NCBI GenBank assembly: GCA_964399625.1
Contig: CAYNSB010000012.1
Location: 1-64,000 of the forward strand
DNA: 64,000 nucleotides
From: CAYNSB01 sp964399625
Lineage (GTDB): Bacteria > Planctomycetota > Phycisphaerae > Phycisphaerales > UBA1924
Direction: 5' to 3'
The notes beneath the pieces were generated by a model. It searched no databases. It had not been told where the DNA came from and was given only the letters and a program-made list of their open reading frames with translations. The position numbers and the translations under genes were made by a program. Positions within the stretch are counted from its first letter, which is position 1. Each line of letters opens with the position of its first letter. Below are positions 25,408 to 32,016 of the stretch, piece by piece.

Positions 25408-25451
25408 CCCTTCCCTTGCATTTCTCCCATTGCGTGCTTTGCGCCGACTGC

Positions 25452-25548
25452 TAGACTTCCCGAGTCAGGCCCTGCCAGCGGCGGCAGGGACCTCCAATTT
25501 GCGTAGTCGGGATTGCAATCCCCAAGTTCCTGTGAGGAGAAAGAAGAC
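25452..25548 (+). promoter_or_regulatory. promoter and conserved structured leader, copy 2
   Basis: TAGACT (25452-25457) predicts +1 at the G of GTCAGG (25464). The leader holds hairpin CCCTGCC/GGCAGGG (25470-25476 with 25483-25489), the palindrome GGGATTGCAATCCC (25509-25522) and the binding site GAGGAG. Confidence 0.55.
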
Positions 25549-26313
25549 ATGAAGAAGGCTCTGCTTGGTATCGTGGCTGCGGCCGGCCTCGCCTCTGCGG
25601 CGAACGCCGACATCGTGCAGTCGTGGAAGGCCCTCGTTGTTCCCAACGATGGCTCCGGCGCTTCGTCCGATCCGTCCCTGTGGTCGGGCCTCGGCGGTAG
25701 CTCCGTCACCGTCAACCCCGGCGAGTCCGTTCTGTTCATCCTCACCGTGTCGTACACCGACGCGGGTGGCGGCGTGAACGTTGCGGCTCCCGCGAGCTTC
25801 GGCCTCCCGGCCAGCTCGCTCATCCGCGGCATCGGCTCCGCCACCAGCCAGCTCGTCGGCTTCGCCGGCGCGAACGGCTCCTGGAACCCCGTGAACGGTT
25901 CCGGCGCTGGCACCTACAACGGCAACGGCACCCAGGGCATCGCGATCCCGGGCTCCGGCACCGTGTCGTCCGCTGACTTCATCAAGGGCCTGGGCGTCCT
26001 GTCCAACGGCCTCCTCTCCGGCTCCGGCGCCGCGGGCTCGGGCATCGGCAACGCTGAGGGCACCGAGATCCTCGGCATCCTCTGGCAGCCCAACAACTAC
26101 AGCACCCGCTCGGGCGACTTCGTTGGTTCGCCCTTCGGCTCCGCTGGCGACAACCAGCTCTGGTTCCGCTCCGGCACCAGCAACGCGAACGGCGTCCCCG
26201 TTCCCGTCACCGCGACCGGCACGTCCACCATCACGGTGAACATCGTCCCCGCCCCGGCCTCCCTCGCCCTCCTGGGCCTCGGTGGTCTGGTCGCCGGCCG
26301 CCGCCGCCGCTAA
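25549..26313 (+). CDS. secreted protein with C-terminal sorting signal (tandem paralog B)
   Basis: A 254-residue close paralog of the preceding gene: signal peptide MKKALLGIVAAAGLASAANA is identical but for one residue, the mature start is DIVQSWKALV, and the body repeats GIAIPGSGTV, IKGLGVLSNGLLSGSGAAGS and VGSPFGSAGDNQLWF. The tail is VPAPASLALLGLGGL plus RRRR. Presumed surface protein of unknown function, probably structural given the Gly/Ser/Asn-rich composition. The GAGGAGA site is 9 bases before the ATG. It is flanked by terminators on both sides, so it is transcribed alone. Confidence 0.85.
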   Translation: MKKALLGIVAAAGLASAANADIVQSWKALVVPNDGSGASSDPSLWSGLGGSSVTVNPGESVLFILTVSYTDAGGGVNVAAPASFGLPASSLIRGIGSATSQLVGFAGANGSWNPVNGSGAGTYNGNGTQGIAIPGSGTVSSADFIKGLGVLSNGLLSGSGAAGSGIGNAEGTEILGILWQPNNYSTRSGDFVGSPFGSAGDNQLWFRSGTSNANGVPVPVTATGTSTITVNIVPAPASLALLGLGGLVAGRRRR

Positions 26314-26345
26314 TTCGCTCTGACGATCGGTCTCACAGGATCGAT

Positions 26346-26361
26346 CAACTTAGCTAAGTTG
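26346..26361. other. 16-base perfect palindrome
   Basis: CAACTTAGCTAAGTTG lies between the stop of paralog B and its terminator. A loopless dyad of this length suits a dimeric DNA-binding protein or a structural role in the 3' UTR; nothing decides between them. Confidence 0.45.
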
Positions 26362-26397
26362 AACCCCGCCGACCGAAAGGTCGGCGGGTTCTTTTTT
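26362..26397 (+). terminator. intrinsic terminator with GAAA tetraloop after paralog B
   Basis: AACCC-CGCCGACC pairs with GGTCGGCGGGTT around a GAAA tetraloop with one bulged C, followed by CTTTTTT. Confidence 0.93.
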
Positions 26398-26548
26398 GGG
26401 CATCTTTCCCCTTGTTTCCCGCCCTCGCCCCCGAGCCCTCCCTCGCGCCCGCTCGACACGCTTCCCGCCCATTTCACCTCAGAACTTTGCAACCAAGGCG
26501 CCCAGGTCCAATACAACACGGACGTAAGAAGCGATGGAGAGACCACCG

Positions 26549-27295
26549 ATGAACAAGACGCTGCTCGCCGTTGCGATGTCCGCCCTCGCCGCCGCCGCCC
26601 ACGCCGACATCGTCCAGTCCTGGCGTGCCGTCGTCATCCCCAACCCCACCGATCCGAACGTCGATGCCGATCCTGCCTTCGCACCACCGAGCACCGGCAC
26701 CACCCTCGACGTCCACCCCGGCGAGTCCATCCTCTTTGTCTGGTCCGTCTTCGTGACTGACACGGAGATCCCTGCGGCCGCGAGCGCGGCGCCGGGATCG
26801 GTGCTCCGAGGGTTGGCAGGGGCCACCAGTCAACTAAGAAGCACGACGGCGGCAAACGGGGTCTGGCGACCTGTGGATTCAACCTCTGCGGGCGTTTACA
26901 ACAGCAATGGTTCATCAGGCATCGCGGCGCCGGCGACAGCCACGTTCACCGACAGTTTTGGCATCAAGGGACTTGCTGTTCTCAGCAACGGATTGATCAC
27001 AGGAACGGCGGGTCCGGCATCCGGGATACGCAATGCGGAGGGCGTCGACATACTCGGAATCATCTGGACTCCCCAGAGTTACAGTCCTCACGCCACTACG
27101 TTTGTCGGATCGCCCTTTGGCGCGCCAAACGACAACGTCTTGATCTATCGCAATGGCGATGTGGCGAGCAACCGTGCCGGCTTCATCGCCGTCCCCGCCA
27201 CCGGCTCGTCCTCCTTCACCATCAACATCATCCCCGCCCCCGCCTCGCTCTCCCTCTTCGCCTTCGCCGCGCTGATCGCGCGTCGCCGCCGCTGA
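26549..27295 (+). CDS. secreted protein with C-terminal sorting signal (tandem paralog C)
   Basis: A 248-residue third paralog, more diverged: signal peptide MNKTLLAVAMSALAAAAHA, the same DIVQSWRAVV start, GVDILGIIWTPQSY and VGSPFGAPNDNVL, and the tail IPAPASLSLF with RRR. The ATG at 26549 follows GGAGAG by 8 bases; an in-frame ATG at 26534 is less likely because it precedes the binding site. The middle (about 26760-27175) uses less C-biased codons than both ends, as if it had another history. No clear terminator follows, and it does not share the structured leader of A and B. Confidence 0.83.
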   Translation: MNKTLLAVAMSALAAAAHADIVQSWRAVVIPNPTDPNVDADPAFAPPSTGTTLDVHPGESILFVWSVFVTDTEIPAAASAAPGSVLRGLAGATSQLRSTTAANGVWRPVDSTSAGVYNSNGSSGIAAPATATFTDSFGIKGLAVLSNGLITGTAGPASGIRNAEGVDILGIIWTPQSYSPHATTFVGSPFGAPNDNVLIYRNGDVASNRAGFIAVPATGSSSFTINIIPAPASLSLFAFAALIARRRR

Positions 27296-27353
27296 CCCGC
27301 TCGGCACACAATCTTCTCGTGCCTTCGTGCCTTCGTGCCGTCGTGCTCAGCAC

Positions 27354-27872
27354 TCAGTACTTGAGGACCGAATGCACCGTCCCGAACCGCTCGACCTTCG
27401 CCCGCCCTTTGAGGAACGTCAGCTCGATCAGCAGGCTCATCCCCACCAGGTTCGCCTTCGCGCGACCCAGCAACTCCGCGCACGCCTGCAGCGTCCCACC
27501 CGTCGCCAGCAGGTCATCCACCAGCAGCACCCGCTGCCCCGGCCGGATCGCGTCCTCGTGGATCTCCAGCCGATCCCGCCCATACTCCAGCTCGTACTCC
27601 ACCTTGTGCACCGCCCGCGGCAGCTTCCCCGGCTTGCGCACCGCCACAAACCCCGCCGACAACGCCTGAGCAATCGCCGTCCCAAAGATGAACCCGCGCG
27701 ACTCCGCGCCCACCACCAGCTCGATCCCCCGCCCCCGGAACGGATTGGCCATCAGCTCCACCGCCAGCGCCAGCCCGCGCGGATCGGCCAGCATCGGCAT
27801 GAAGTCCTTGAACACGATCCCAGGCTTGGGAAAGTCCGGGACGTCGCGAATGAGTGAGCGCAGTTGTTCCAC
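27354..27872 (-). CDS. apt: adenine phosphoribosyltransferase
   Basis: A 172-residue purine salvage enzyme joining adenine to PRPP to give AMP. Present are DFPKPGIVFKD, the flexible hood and specificity residues GAESRGFIFG, KPGKLPRAV and the PRPP loop VLLVDDLLATGGT. Full length. The GTG start at 27872 is required by the MEQLRSLIRDVPDFPKPG N-terminus, and TACACT lies 6 bases upstream, predicting a leaderless mRNA with GTG at its 5' end. It is divergent from groES. Confidence 0.94.
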   Translation of the reverse strand: MEQLRSLIRDVPDFPKPGIVFKDFMPMLADPRGLALAVELMANPFRGRGIELVVGAESRGFIFGTAIAQALSAGFVAVRKPGKLPRAVHKVEYELEYGRDRLEIHEDAIRPGQRVLLVDDLLATGGTLQACAELLGRAKANLVGMSLLIELTFLKGRAKVERFGTVHSVLKY

Positions 27873-27878
27873 GCGCCA

Positions 27879-27884
27879 AGTGTA
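27879..27884 (-). promoter_or_regulatory. leaderless-type -10 box for apt
   Basis: Minus-strand TACACT, six spacer bases, then GTG at 27872. Confidence 0.6.
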
Positions 27885-27899
27885 CCGAGCCCGCCCATG

Positions 27900-27925
27900 C
27901 TCAGAGGCCCAGAGCGCAAGCGACC
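27900..27925 (+). repeat. dispersed GAGGCCCAAGCGG repeat, copy
   Basis: TCAGAGGCCCAGAGCGCAAG variant between apt and groES, followed by CGTCTCTCCGTCTCTCC repeat sequence (27941-27958). Confidence 0.55.
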
Positions 27926-27959
27926 CGCACGATCCACACTGCGTCTCTCCGTCTCTCCC

Positions 27960-27965
27960 TACACT
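27960..27965 (+). promoter_or_regulatory. leaderless-type -10 box for groES
   Basis: TACACT ends 6 bases before the ATG at 27972; the spacer is CCCCCG. Confidence 0.6.
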
Positions 27966-27971
27966 CCCCCG

Positions 27972-28301
27972 ATGTCCGCATCATCCTCCCGCAAGTCCGC
28001 CTCGATCGAGACCGTCGAGCCCATCGGCAAGCGCGTCCTCATCCGCAAGGACGAGGACAAAAAGCAGACCAAGTCCGGCATCCATCTCCCCGACAAGATC
28101 GAGATCCCCACGCTCACCGGCCGCGTCGTCGCCGTCTCCGTCCAGGTCGAGAACGACGACGACTACCCCATCGAGCGCTACGACCGAATCCTCTTCAACC
28201 CCAAGCACGCCATCCCCGTGGACTTCGAAGGCGACAACCGCCTCTACGTCGTCCCCGTCGAGGACATCGTCGCCGTCTTCCGCCGCGGCGAGGGCGAATG
28301 A
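27972..28301 (+). CDS. groES: GroES-like 10 kDa co-chaperonin
   Basis: A 109-residue GroES-fold protein: VEPIGKRVLIRKDEDKKQT (first strands), the mobile loop KSGIHLPD, TLTGRVVAV, YDRILFNP and a C-terminal VVPVEDIVAV. GroES caps GroEL during protein folding. No groEL follows, which is common in planctomycetes that carry several unlinked chaperonin genes (family knowledge). It differs from canonical GroES in a longer N-terminus and in the roof loop, so a specialised paralog is possible. Confidence 0.85.
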   Translation: MSASSSRKSASIETVEPIGKRVLIRKDEDKKQTKSGIHLPDKIEIPTLTGRVVAVSVQVENDDDYPIERYDRILFNPKHAIPVDFEGDNRLYVVPVEDIVAVFRRGEGE

Positions 28302-28360
28302 CCCGCCCCCGCGCACCGCACAACTCCGCGCTCCATGAAACCGACGCCCCCGCGCGTCCC

Positions 28361-28366
28361 TACATT
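28361..28366 (+). promoter_or_regulatory. leaderless-type -10 box for aroA
   Basis: TACATT ends 5 bases before the GTG at 28372. Confidence 0.55.
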
Positions 28367-28371
28367 CTCTC

Positions 28372-29769
28372 GTGAGTCTGGTCCTCAACCACCCTCTCGA
28401 TCGACTCCCCGACCCACTCCCCATCCCCACCCTCGCGCGCGCGCCCTTCTCCCTCCACATCCGACCGCCCGGCTCCAAGAGCCTCACCAACCGCGCCCTC
28501 CTCCTCGCCGCCCTCGCCCGCGGCCGCTCCACTCTCCGCCACGCCCTTCTCGACGCCGACGACGCCCAACGCATGATCGCCGCGCTCACCCAGCTCGGCG
28601 CTCGAATCTCCACCGACACCTCGACGAGCCAAACGCACGTCGACGGAGTGGGGGGCCGCTGGCGATTCTCCAATTCCCTCACCACCGCGCCCCTCACGCT
28701 CAACCTCAACAACGCCGGCACCGCCACACGCTTCCTCGCCGCCGCCACGCTCCTCGCCCCCGCGCCCATCACCATCGACGGCAACGAGCGCATGCGCCAG
28801 AGGCCCATCGCCGAGCTCATCGATTCCCTCGAGGCGCTCGGCTGCCGCGCGTCCTACGCCCTCGCGCCCGACTGCCCGCCCGTCACCATCACCCCGCCGA
28901 GCACGCTTCCCCGCGCCGCCATCCTCGACATACCAACCACGCTCAGCAGCCAGTTCATCTCCGCGCTCCTGCTCATCGCGCCCTGGCTTCCCGCGGGCCT
29001 CACGCTCCGGCTCGTCGGCGAGATCACCAGCGAGCCCTACATCCGCATGACCCTCGCCCTGCTCGATGCCCTGGGCGCCTCGGTCCGCACCGCCGAGGAC
29101 CTCTCCATCATCCGCGTCGGCGTCGACGACCACGCCTCGGGCCTCGCACCCTTCAACCTCGACATCGAGCCCGACGCCTCCGGCGCCACCTACTTCTGGG
29201 CCGCCGCCGCGCTCTCGCCCGGCTCCATCGCCACCGTCGACAACCTCTCCGATCGCTCCCTGCAGGGCGATGCCAAGTTCCCCGAACTCCTCGAGCGGAT
29301 GGGCGCCGCCGCGATCCACACCTCCGATCCACCCTCCATCGGCGTGCGAGGCGGCGCCGCCATCGCCCCCATCAGCGTCGATCTCTCGACCATGCCCGAC
29401 ACCGCGATGACCCTCGCCGCCGTCGCGTGCTTTGCCTCGGGCCGATCCATCCTCCGCGGCCTCCGCACCCTCCGCGTCAAGGAAACCGATCGCATCGAGG
29501 CCATGCGCACCGAGCTCGCCCGCATCGGCGTCAAGGTCGAGACCAACGTCCTGGGCGATCCCGGCGCGATCACCATCACGCCGCCCCCCGCCGGCGTCGA
29601 TTGCTCGCCCGCCGCCCCGCCCGTCACCTTCCACACCTACGACGACCATCGCATGGCCATGTCGCTCGCGCTCATCGGCCTCCGCCGCCCAAACGTCTCC
29701 ATCGCCGATCCGCGCTGCGTGGCCAAGACCTACCCCACCTACTGGCGCGACCTGGCGAAGCTGTACTGA
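28372..29769 (+). CDS. aroA: 3-phosphoshikimate 1-carboxyvinyltransferase (EPSP synthase)
   Basis: A 465-residue shikimate pathway enzyme joining PEP to shikimate 3-phosphate for aromatic amino acids. Signatures: PPGSKSLTNRALLLAA, LNNAGTATRFLAA, GNERMRQRPI, LRVKETDRIEAM and TYDDHRMAMSLAL. The length suits a class II-like EPSP synthase with a somewhat long N-terminus. GTG at 28372 is the only start that leaves the lysine loop intact. It is not linked to other aro genes. The 70-base gap after groES includes its own -10 box. Confidence 0.95.
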   Translation: MSLVLNHPLDRLPDPLPIPTLARAPFSLHIRPPGSKSLTNRALLLAALARGRSTLRHALLDADDAQRMIAALTQLGARISTDTSTSQTHVDGVGGRWRFSNSLTTAPLTLNLNNAGTATRFLAAATLLAPAPITIDGNERMRQRPIAELIDSLEALGCRASYALAPDCPPVTITPPSTLPRAAILDIPTTLSSQFISALLLIAPWLPAGLTLRLVGEITSEPYIRMTLALLDALGASVRTAEDLSIIRVGVDDHASGLAPFNLDIEPDASGATYFWAAAALSPGSIATVDNLSDRSLQGDAKFPELLERMGAAAIHTSDPPSIGVRGGAAIAPISVDLSTMPDTAMTLAAVACFASGRSILRGLRTLRVKETDRIEAMRTELARIGVKVETNVLGDPGAITITPPPAGVDCSPAAPPVTFHTYDDHRMAMSLALIGLRRPNVSIADPRCVAKTYPTYWRDLAKLY

Positions 29770-29792
29770 TTTCCCAATCTGCACTCAGCACT

Positions 29793-29828
29793 TCGTCTCT
29801 CCGTCTCTCCGTCTCTCCGTCTCTCCGC
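29793..29828 (+). repeat. (CCGTCTCT)n tandem repeat
   Basis: About four and a half copies of an 8-base pyrimidine-rich unit. Shorter runs of the same unit lie at 15962-15979, 16178-16208 (variants) and 27942-27958, usually just upstream of a start region. Confidence 0.75.
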
Positions 29829-29844
29829 CTCTTTCCCAACAACG

Positions 29845-29876
29845 CGAAACCCCGTGCCTTTCGACACGGGGTTTCG
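29845..29876 (-). terminator. hairpin terminator between aroA and the 29917 gene
   Basis: Perfect 12-base arms 29845-29856 and 29865-29876 with an 8-base loop; flanking ACAAC/GTTGT bases extend the pairing. T-richness is modest on both sides, so it may work in both directions for the convergent genes. Confidence 0.8.
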
Positions 29877-29916
29877 AGTTGTCACGAAATGTCAAATCCG
29901 TGAGATGCGTTCGCGA

Positions 29917-30693
29917 TTAGGCGCGACGACGACGGGCCGCGACCAGACCGCCCATGCCCAGGAGGGCGAGGGAGGAAGGAGCCGGCACCACGAACTCCCA
30001 GCCGAAGTTCGCGTCGCTCAGACCCCAGTAGTTCGCGCCATCGCCAAGCACACCCGCCGGGTTGTTCGACAACTGCGTCGCGTTGGGGTTCGCATCGAAC
30101 GCGATGTCAGCGCTCGTGCCCACATCCGGCGGCGTGAAGTGCCCGATGCCCCAGTTGTTCATCTGGGCCGCCGTCGTCGACGTCGTGCCCGCACCGCCCG
30201 TGTAGAACTGGCCGGCCCAGAACTTCGTGCCGGGCAGCGCGAACTGGCTGCCGGTCGGAATGGGGAAGTTCAGAACCGTCACCGTCAGCCCGGCCACCGT
30301 CACGGCGTTGAAGTCGAAGCCCGCGAACAGCGTTCCGGGCGTGCCCGCGTTGTCCGTGTACATCCGGATGCTCGGCTTGATCGACAGCTGCGCCGAGTTG
30401 AAGTTCACGATCGAGAACCGGAGCTGCGTGCACGTCCCGCCCGCCGTCGGGGTGATGTCATCGCACTCCATGAACGTGTAAGGCGTCGCCAGAGTCGCGC
30501 CGCCGTTCGCCACGCCGTCCCCAGCGAAGGTCGACACGTTGGAGAACACCGAGCCCGGCGTCACGCTGTCCACGCTCGCCGACGCCTGGCCCAGCGAGTA
30601 CGAGTGCGACACCTGAGCGTCGAACGCGCCCACCTGGGCCGACGCGCTCGAGGCCAGACCGGCCGCGATCACAAGTCCACAAAGAATCTTCAT
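29917..30693 (-). CDS. secreted protein with C-terminal sorting signal
   Basis: A 258-residue exported protein. Signal peptide MKILCGLVIAAGLASSASAQ, a beta-rich body with FMECDDITPTAGGTCTQLRF and LPGTKFWAGQFYTGG (a discoidin- or choice-of-anchor-like beta sandwich by pattern only), two cysteines that may pair, and the tail VPAPSSLALLGMGGL with RRRRA. GAGGAGAGAGGGC precedes the ATG. Its leader shares a GAAA-tetraloop hairpin with the next upstream gene (30862-31632), so both may be handled alike although the proteins are not close paralogs in the body. Confidence 0.82.
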   Translation of the reverse strand: MKILCGLVIAAGLASSASAQVGAFDAQVSHSYSLGQASASVDSVTPGSVFSNVSTFAGDGVANGGATLATPYTFMECDDITPTAGGTCTQLRFSIVNFNSAQLSIKPSIRMYTDNAGTPGTLFAGFDFNAVTVAGLTVTVLNFPIPTGSQFALPGTKFWAGQFYTGGAGTTSTTAAQMNNWGIGHFTPPDVGTSADIAFDANPNATQLSNNPAGVLGDGANYWGLSDANFGWEFVVPAPSSLALLGMGGLVAARRRRA

Positions 30694-30706
30694 GCCCTCT
30701 CTCCTC

Positions 30707-30720
30707 GGCAGTTTCCCGCC
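30707..30720 (-). promoter_or_regulatory. GAAA-tetraloop hairpin before the ribosome binding site
   Basis: On the minus strand GGCGG-GAAA-CTGCC folds with one G-U pair immediately upstream of GAGGAGAG of the 30693 gene. Confidence 0.5.
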
Positions 30721-30795
30721 GTTTCACGGGGCCCGTCGCCGCTCACAAACGGTCGAACGCACCCCGCTATCACCGTGCAACTCACCCCCCGAAAG

Positions 30796-30825
30796 CGAGT
30801 CGCGTGCCTCTCAGCACGCGACTCG
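30796..30825 (-). terminator. hairpin terminator after the 30862 gene
   Basis: Perfect 12-base arms 30796-30807 and 30814-30825, loop of 6, followed on the minus strand by CTTTCG. It separates two same-direction secretome genes. Confidence 0.82.
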
Positions 30826-30861
30826 TGGTTGTCACAAGATGTCTTTCCGTGTGCAATCGTC

Positions 30862-31632
30862 TCAGGCGCGACGGCGACGGCCGGCGATCAGGCCACCCAT
30901 GCCCAGGAGGGCGAGGGAAGCGGGCGCCGGAACGTCCGTCAGAACCTTGAGGCCGAAGTTGGCCAGAGGAGCGCCGCCGAAGTTGCCGCTCGTGCCGGCC
31001 GTGATGTTATAAATGATGTCCGCGCTGGAGCCGACGTTGATCGGACCGCGGAGACCGAAGGACAGGTTCGCAGCCGTGCCGCCGGAAGCGATCGTCGCCG
31101 AACCCCACGTCGTGCTCATGTAGACGAAGTTCGCGGAGGCCGCGGGAATCGTCCACGCGTTGGCGAGGGGGAGCACAGCCGACGTGAAGCGCACCGAAGA
31201 GTTCGCCGCAATGTTGCCCTGCGTGAACTGGATGCCGCCGAACCCGTCGTTCGTCAGGATCAGGTTGCCAAGGCTGTCGTAGAAGCGGATGATCATCGTC
31301 GACGCGCTCACGGCCGCCGTGGCGTTGCCGTTCACCGCGTTCCAGCCGACCTGCGTGATCTGGTTCGAGCCAGCCACGGGGACGAGCGTGAGGTCGTCGG
31401 CCCACTCAACGCCGAGGCCAACCGCGAGCGAGCCGGTCAGAGCCGCGTTGGGGTTCGTGTGGTTGTCGTAGCGGGTGGAGATCGCATCGCCAAACGTGCC
31501 CTGCTGCGACTCATCGAGAGCCTGCACGCCAGTGCGGATGTTGCCCCAATTCGGGTTGTTGCTGTTCGGCCCATCAGCCAGCGCCGAAGACGCCAGCCCA
31601 GCAGCCATGACAAGACCAAGCATGATCTTCAT
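30862..31632 (-). CDS. secreted protein with C-terminal sorting signal
   Basis: A 256-residue exported protein. Signal peptide MKIMLGLVMAAGLASSALA, then DGPNSNNPNWGN, a beta-rich body with MIIRFYDSLGNLI and GSATIASGGTAANLSFGL, and the tail VPAPASLALLGMGGL with RRRRA. Predicted to be exosortase-sorted to the surface; function unknown. The ATG follows GGGAGAGAGACG, itself after a GAAA-tetraloop hairpin shared with the neighbouring 29917-30693 gene. Confidence 0.82.
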   Translation of the reverse strand: MKIMLGLVMAAGLASSALADGPNSNNPNWGNIRTGVQALDESQQGTFGDAISTRYDNHTNPNAALTGSLAVGLGVEWADDLTLVPVAGSNQITQVGWNAVNGNATAAVSASTMIIRFYDSLGNLILTNDGFGGIQFTQGNIAANSSVRFTSAVLPLANAWTIPAASANFVYMSTTWGSATIASGGTAANLSFGLRGPINVGSSADIIYNITAGTSGNFGGAPLANFGLKVLTDVPAPASLALLGMGGLIAGRRRRA

Positions 31633-31648
31633 ATACGTCTCTCTCCCG

Positions 31649-31662
31649 GGCGGTTTCCCGCC
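31649..31662 (-). promoter_or_regulatory. GAAA-tetraloop hairpin before the ribosome binding site
   Basis: On the minus strand GGCGG-GAAA-CCGCC folds perfectly, immediately upstream of GGGAGAGAG of the 31632 gene. Confidence 0.5.
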
Positions 31663-31948
31663 ACTACGAATGTGCCTCGACCGTCCACGAACGGCCGTTC
31701 TCGAGTCTGTCTCTCACTGCCACGCCACGAGGAAACAACTCCGCGGACGAGCAGCAAGGTTAAGACTACCCGAACCCAGTAAGAAAATCACGCTCAATTT
31801 CGTGCCGATTCTAAGATTTGTAGTTTGTACGGCTTATGCCGAATGTTCGGACACCCGGCTCCAGGCGCAAACGTCCGTCAATCAAGCGCTAAGAAACAGA
31901 CCGACAAATATTATAGGACGTACCTCAGACCCTTCGGCCACGGCACCA

Positions 31949-31981
31949 AAAGCAAGACCCCGGCTCAGGCGAGCCGGGGTC
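31949..31981 (-). terminator. intrinsic terminator after the second dockerin gene
   Basis: Arms 31956-31966 and 31971-31981 are perfect 11-base complements around AGGC; the minus strand continues TTGCTTTT. Confidence 0.88.
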
Positions 31982-32016
31982 CACGCGTTCATCCCACCAT
32001 CAGGAGATCACGCCGC

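Larger units (their letters stand above)
31633..32016. other. intergenic region in the secretome cluster
   Basis: 384 bases. The right end holds the terminator of the dockerin gene (31956-31981). The middle (about 31770-31920) is AT-rich with TATTATAGG near 31909. A tetraloop hairpin (31649-31662) precedes the ribosome binding site of the 31632 gene. No convincing coding frame. Confidence 0.5.

Noticed and set aside
24489..25548. Known riboswitch or SRP RNA in the tandem gene leaders
   Set aside because: GTCAGG and GGCGGCA resemble fragments of several RNAs, but the c-di-GMP riboswitch and SRP core motifs are not matched.
29793..29828. CRISPR-like array of short repeats
   Set aside because: The 8-base units are contiguous with no spacers, so it is a simple tandem repeat.
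29854..31782. Long open frame (642 codons) on the plus strand
   Set aside because: Arg/His/Ala-rich mirror of two well-supported secretome genes on the minus strand; it also runs through their terminators.
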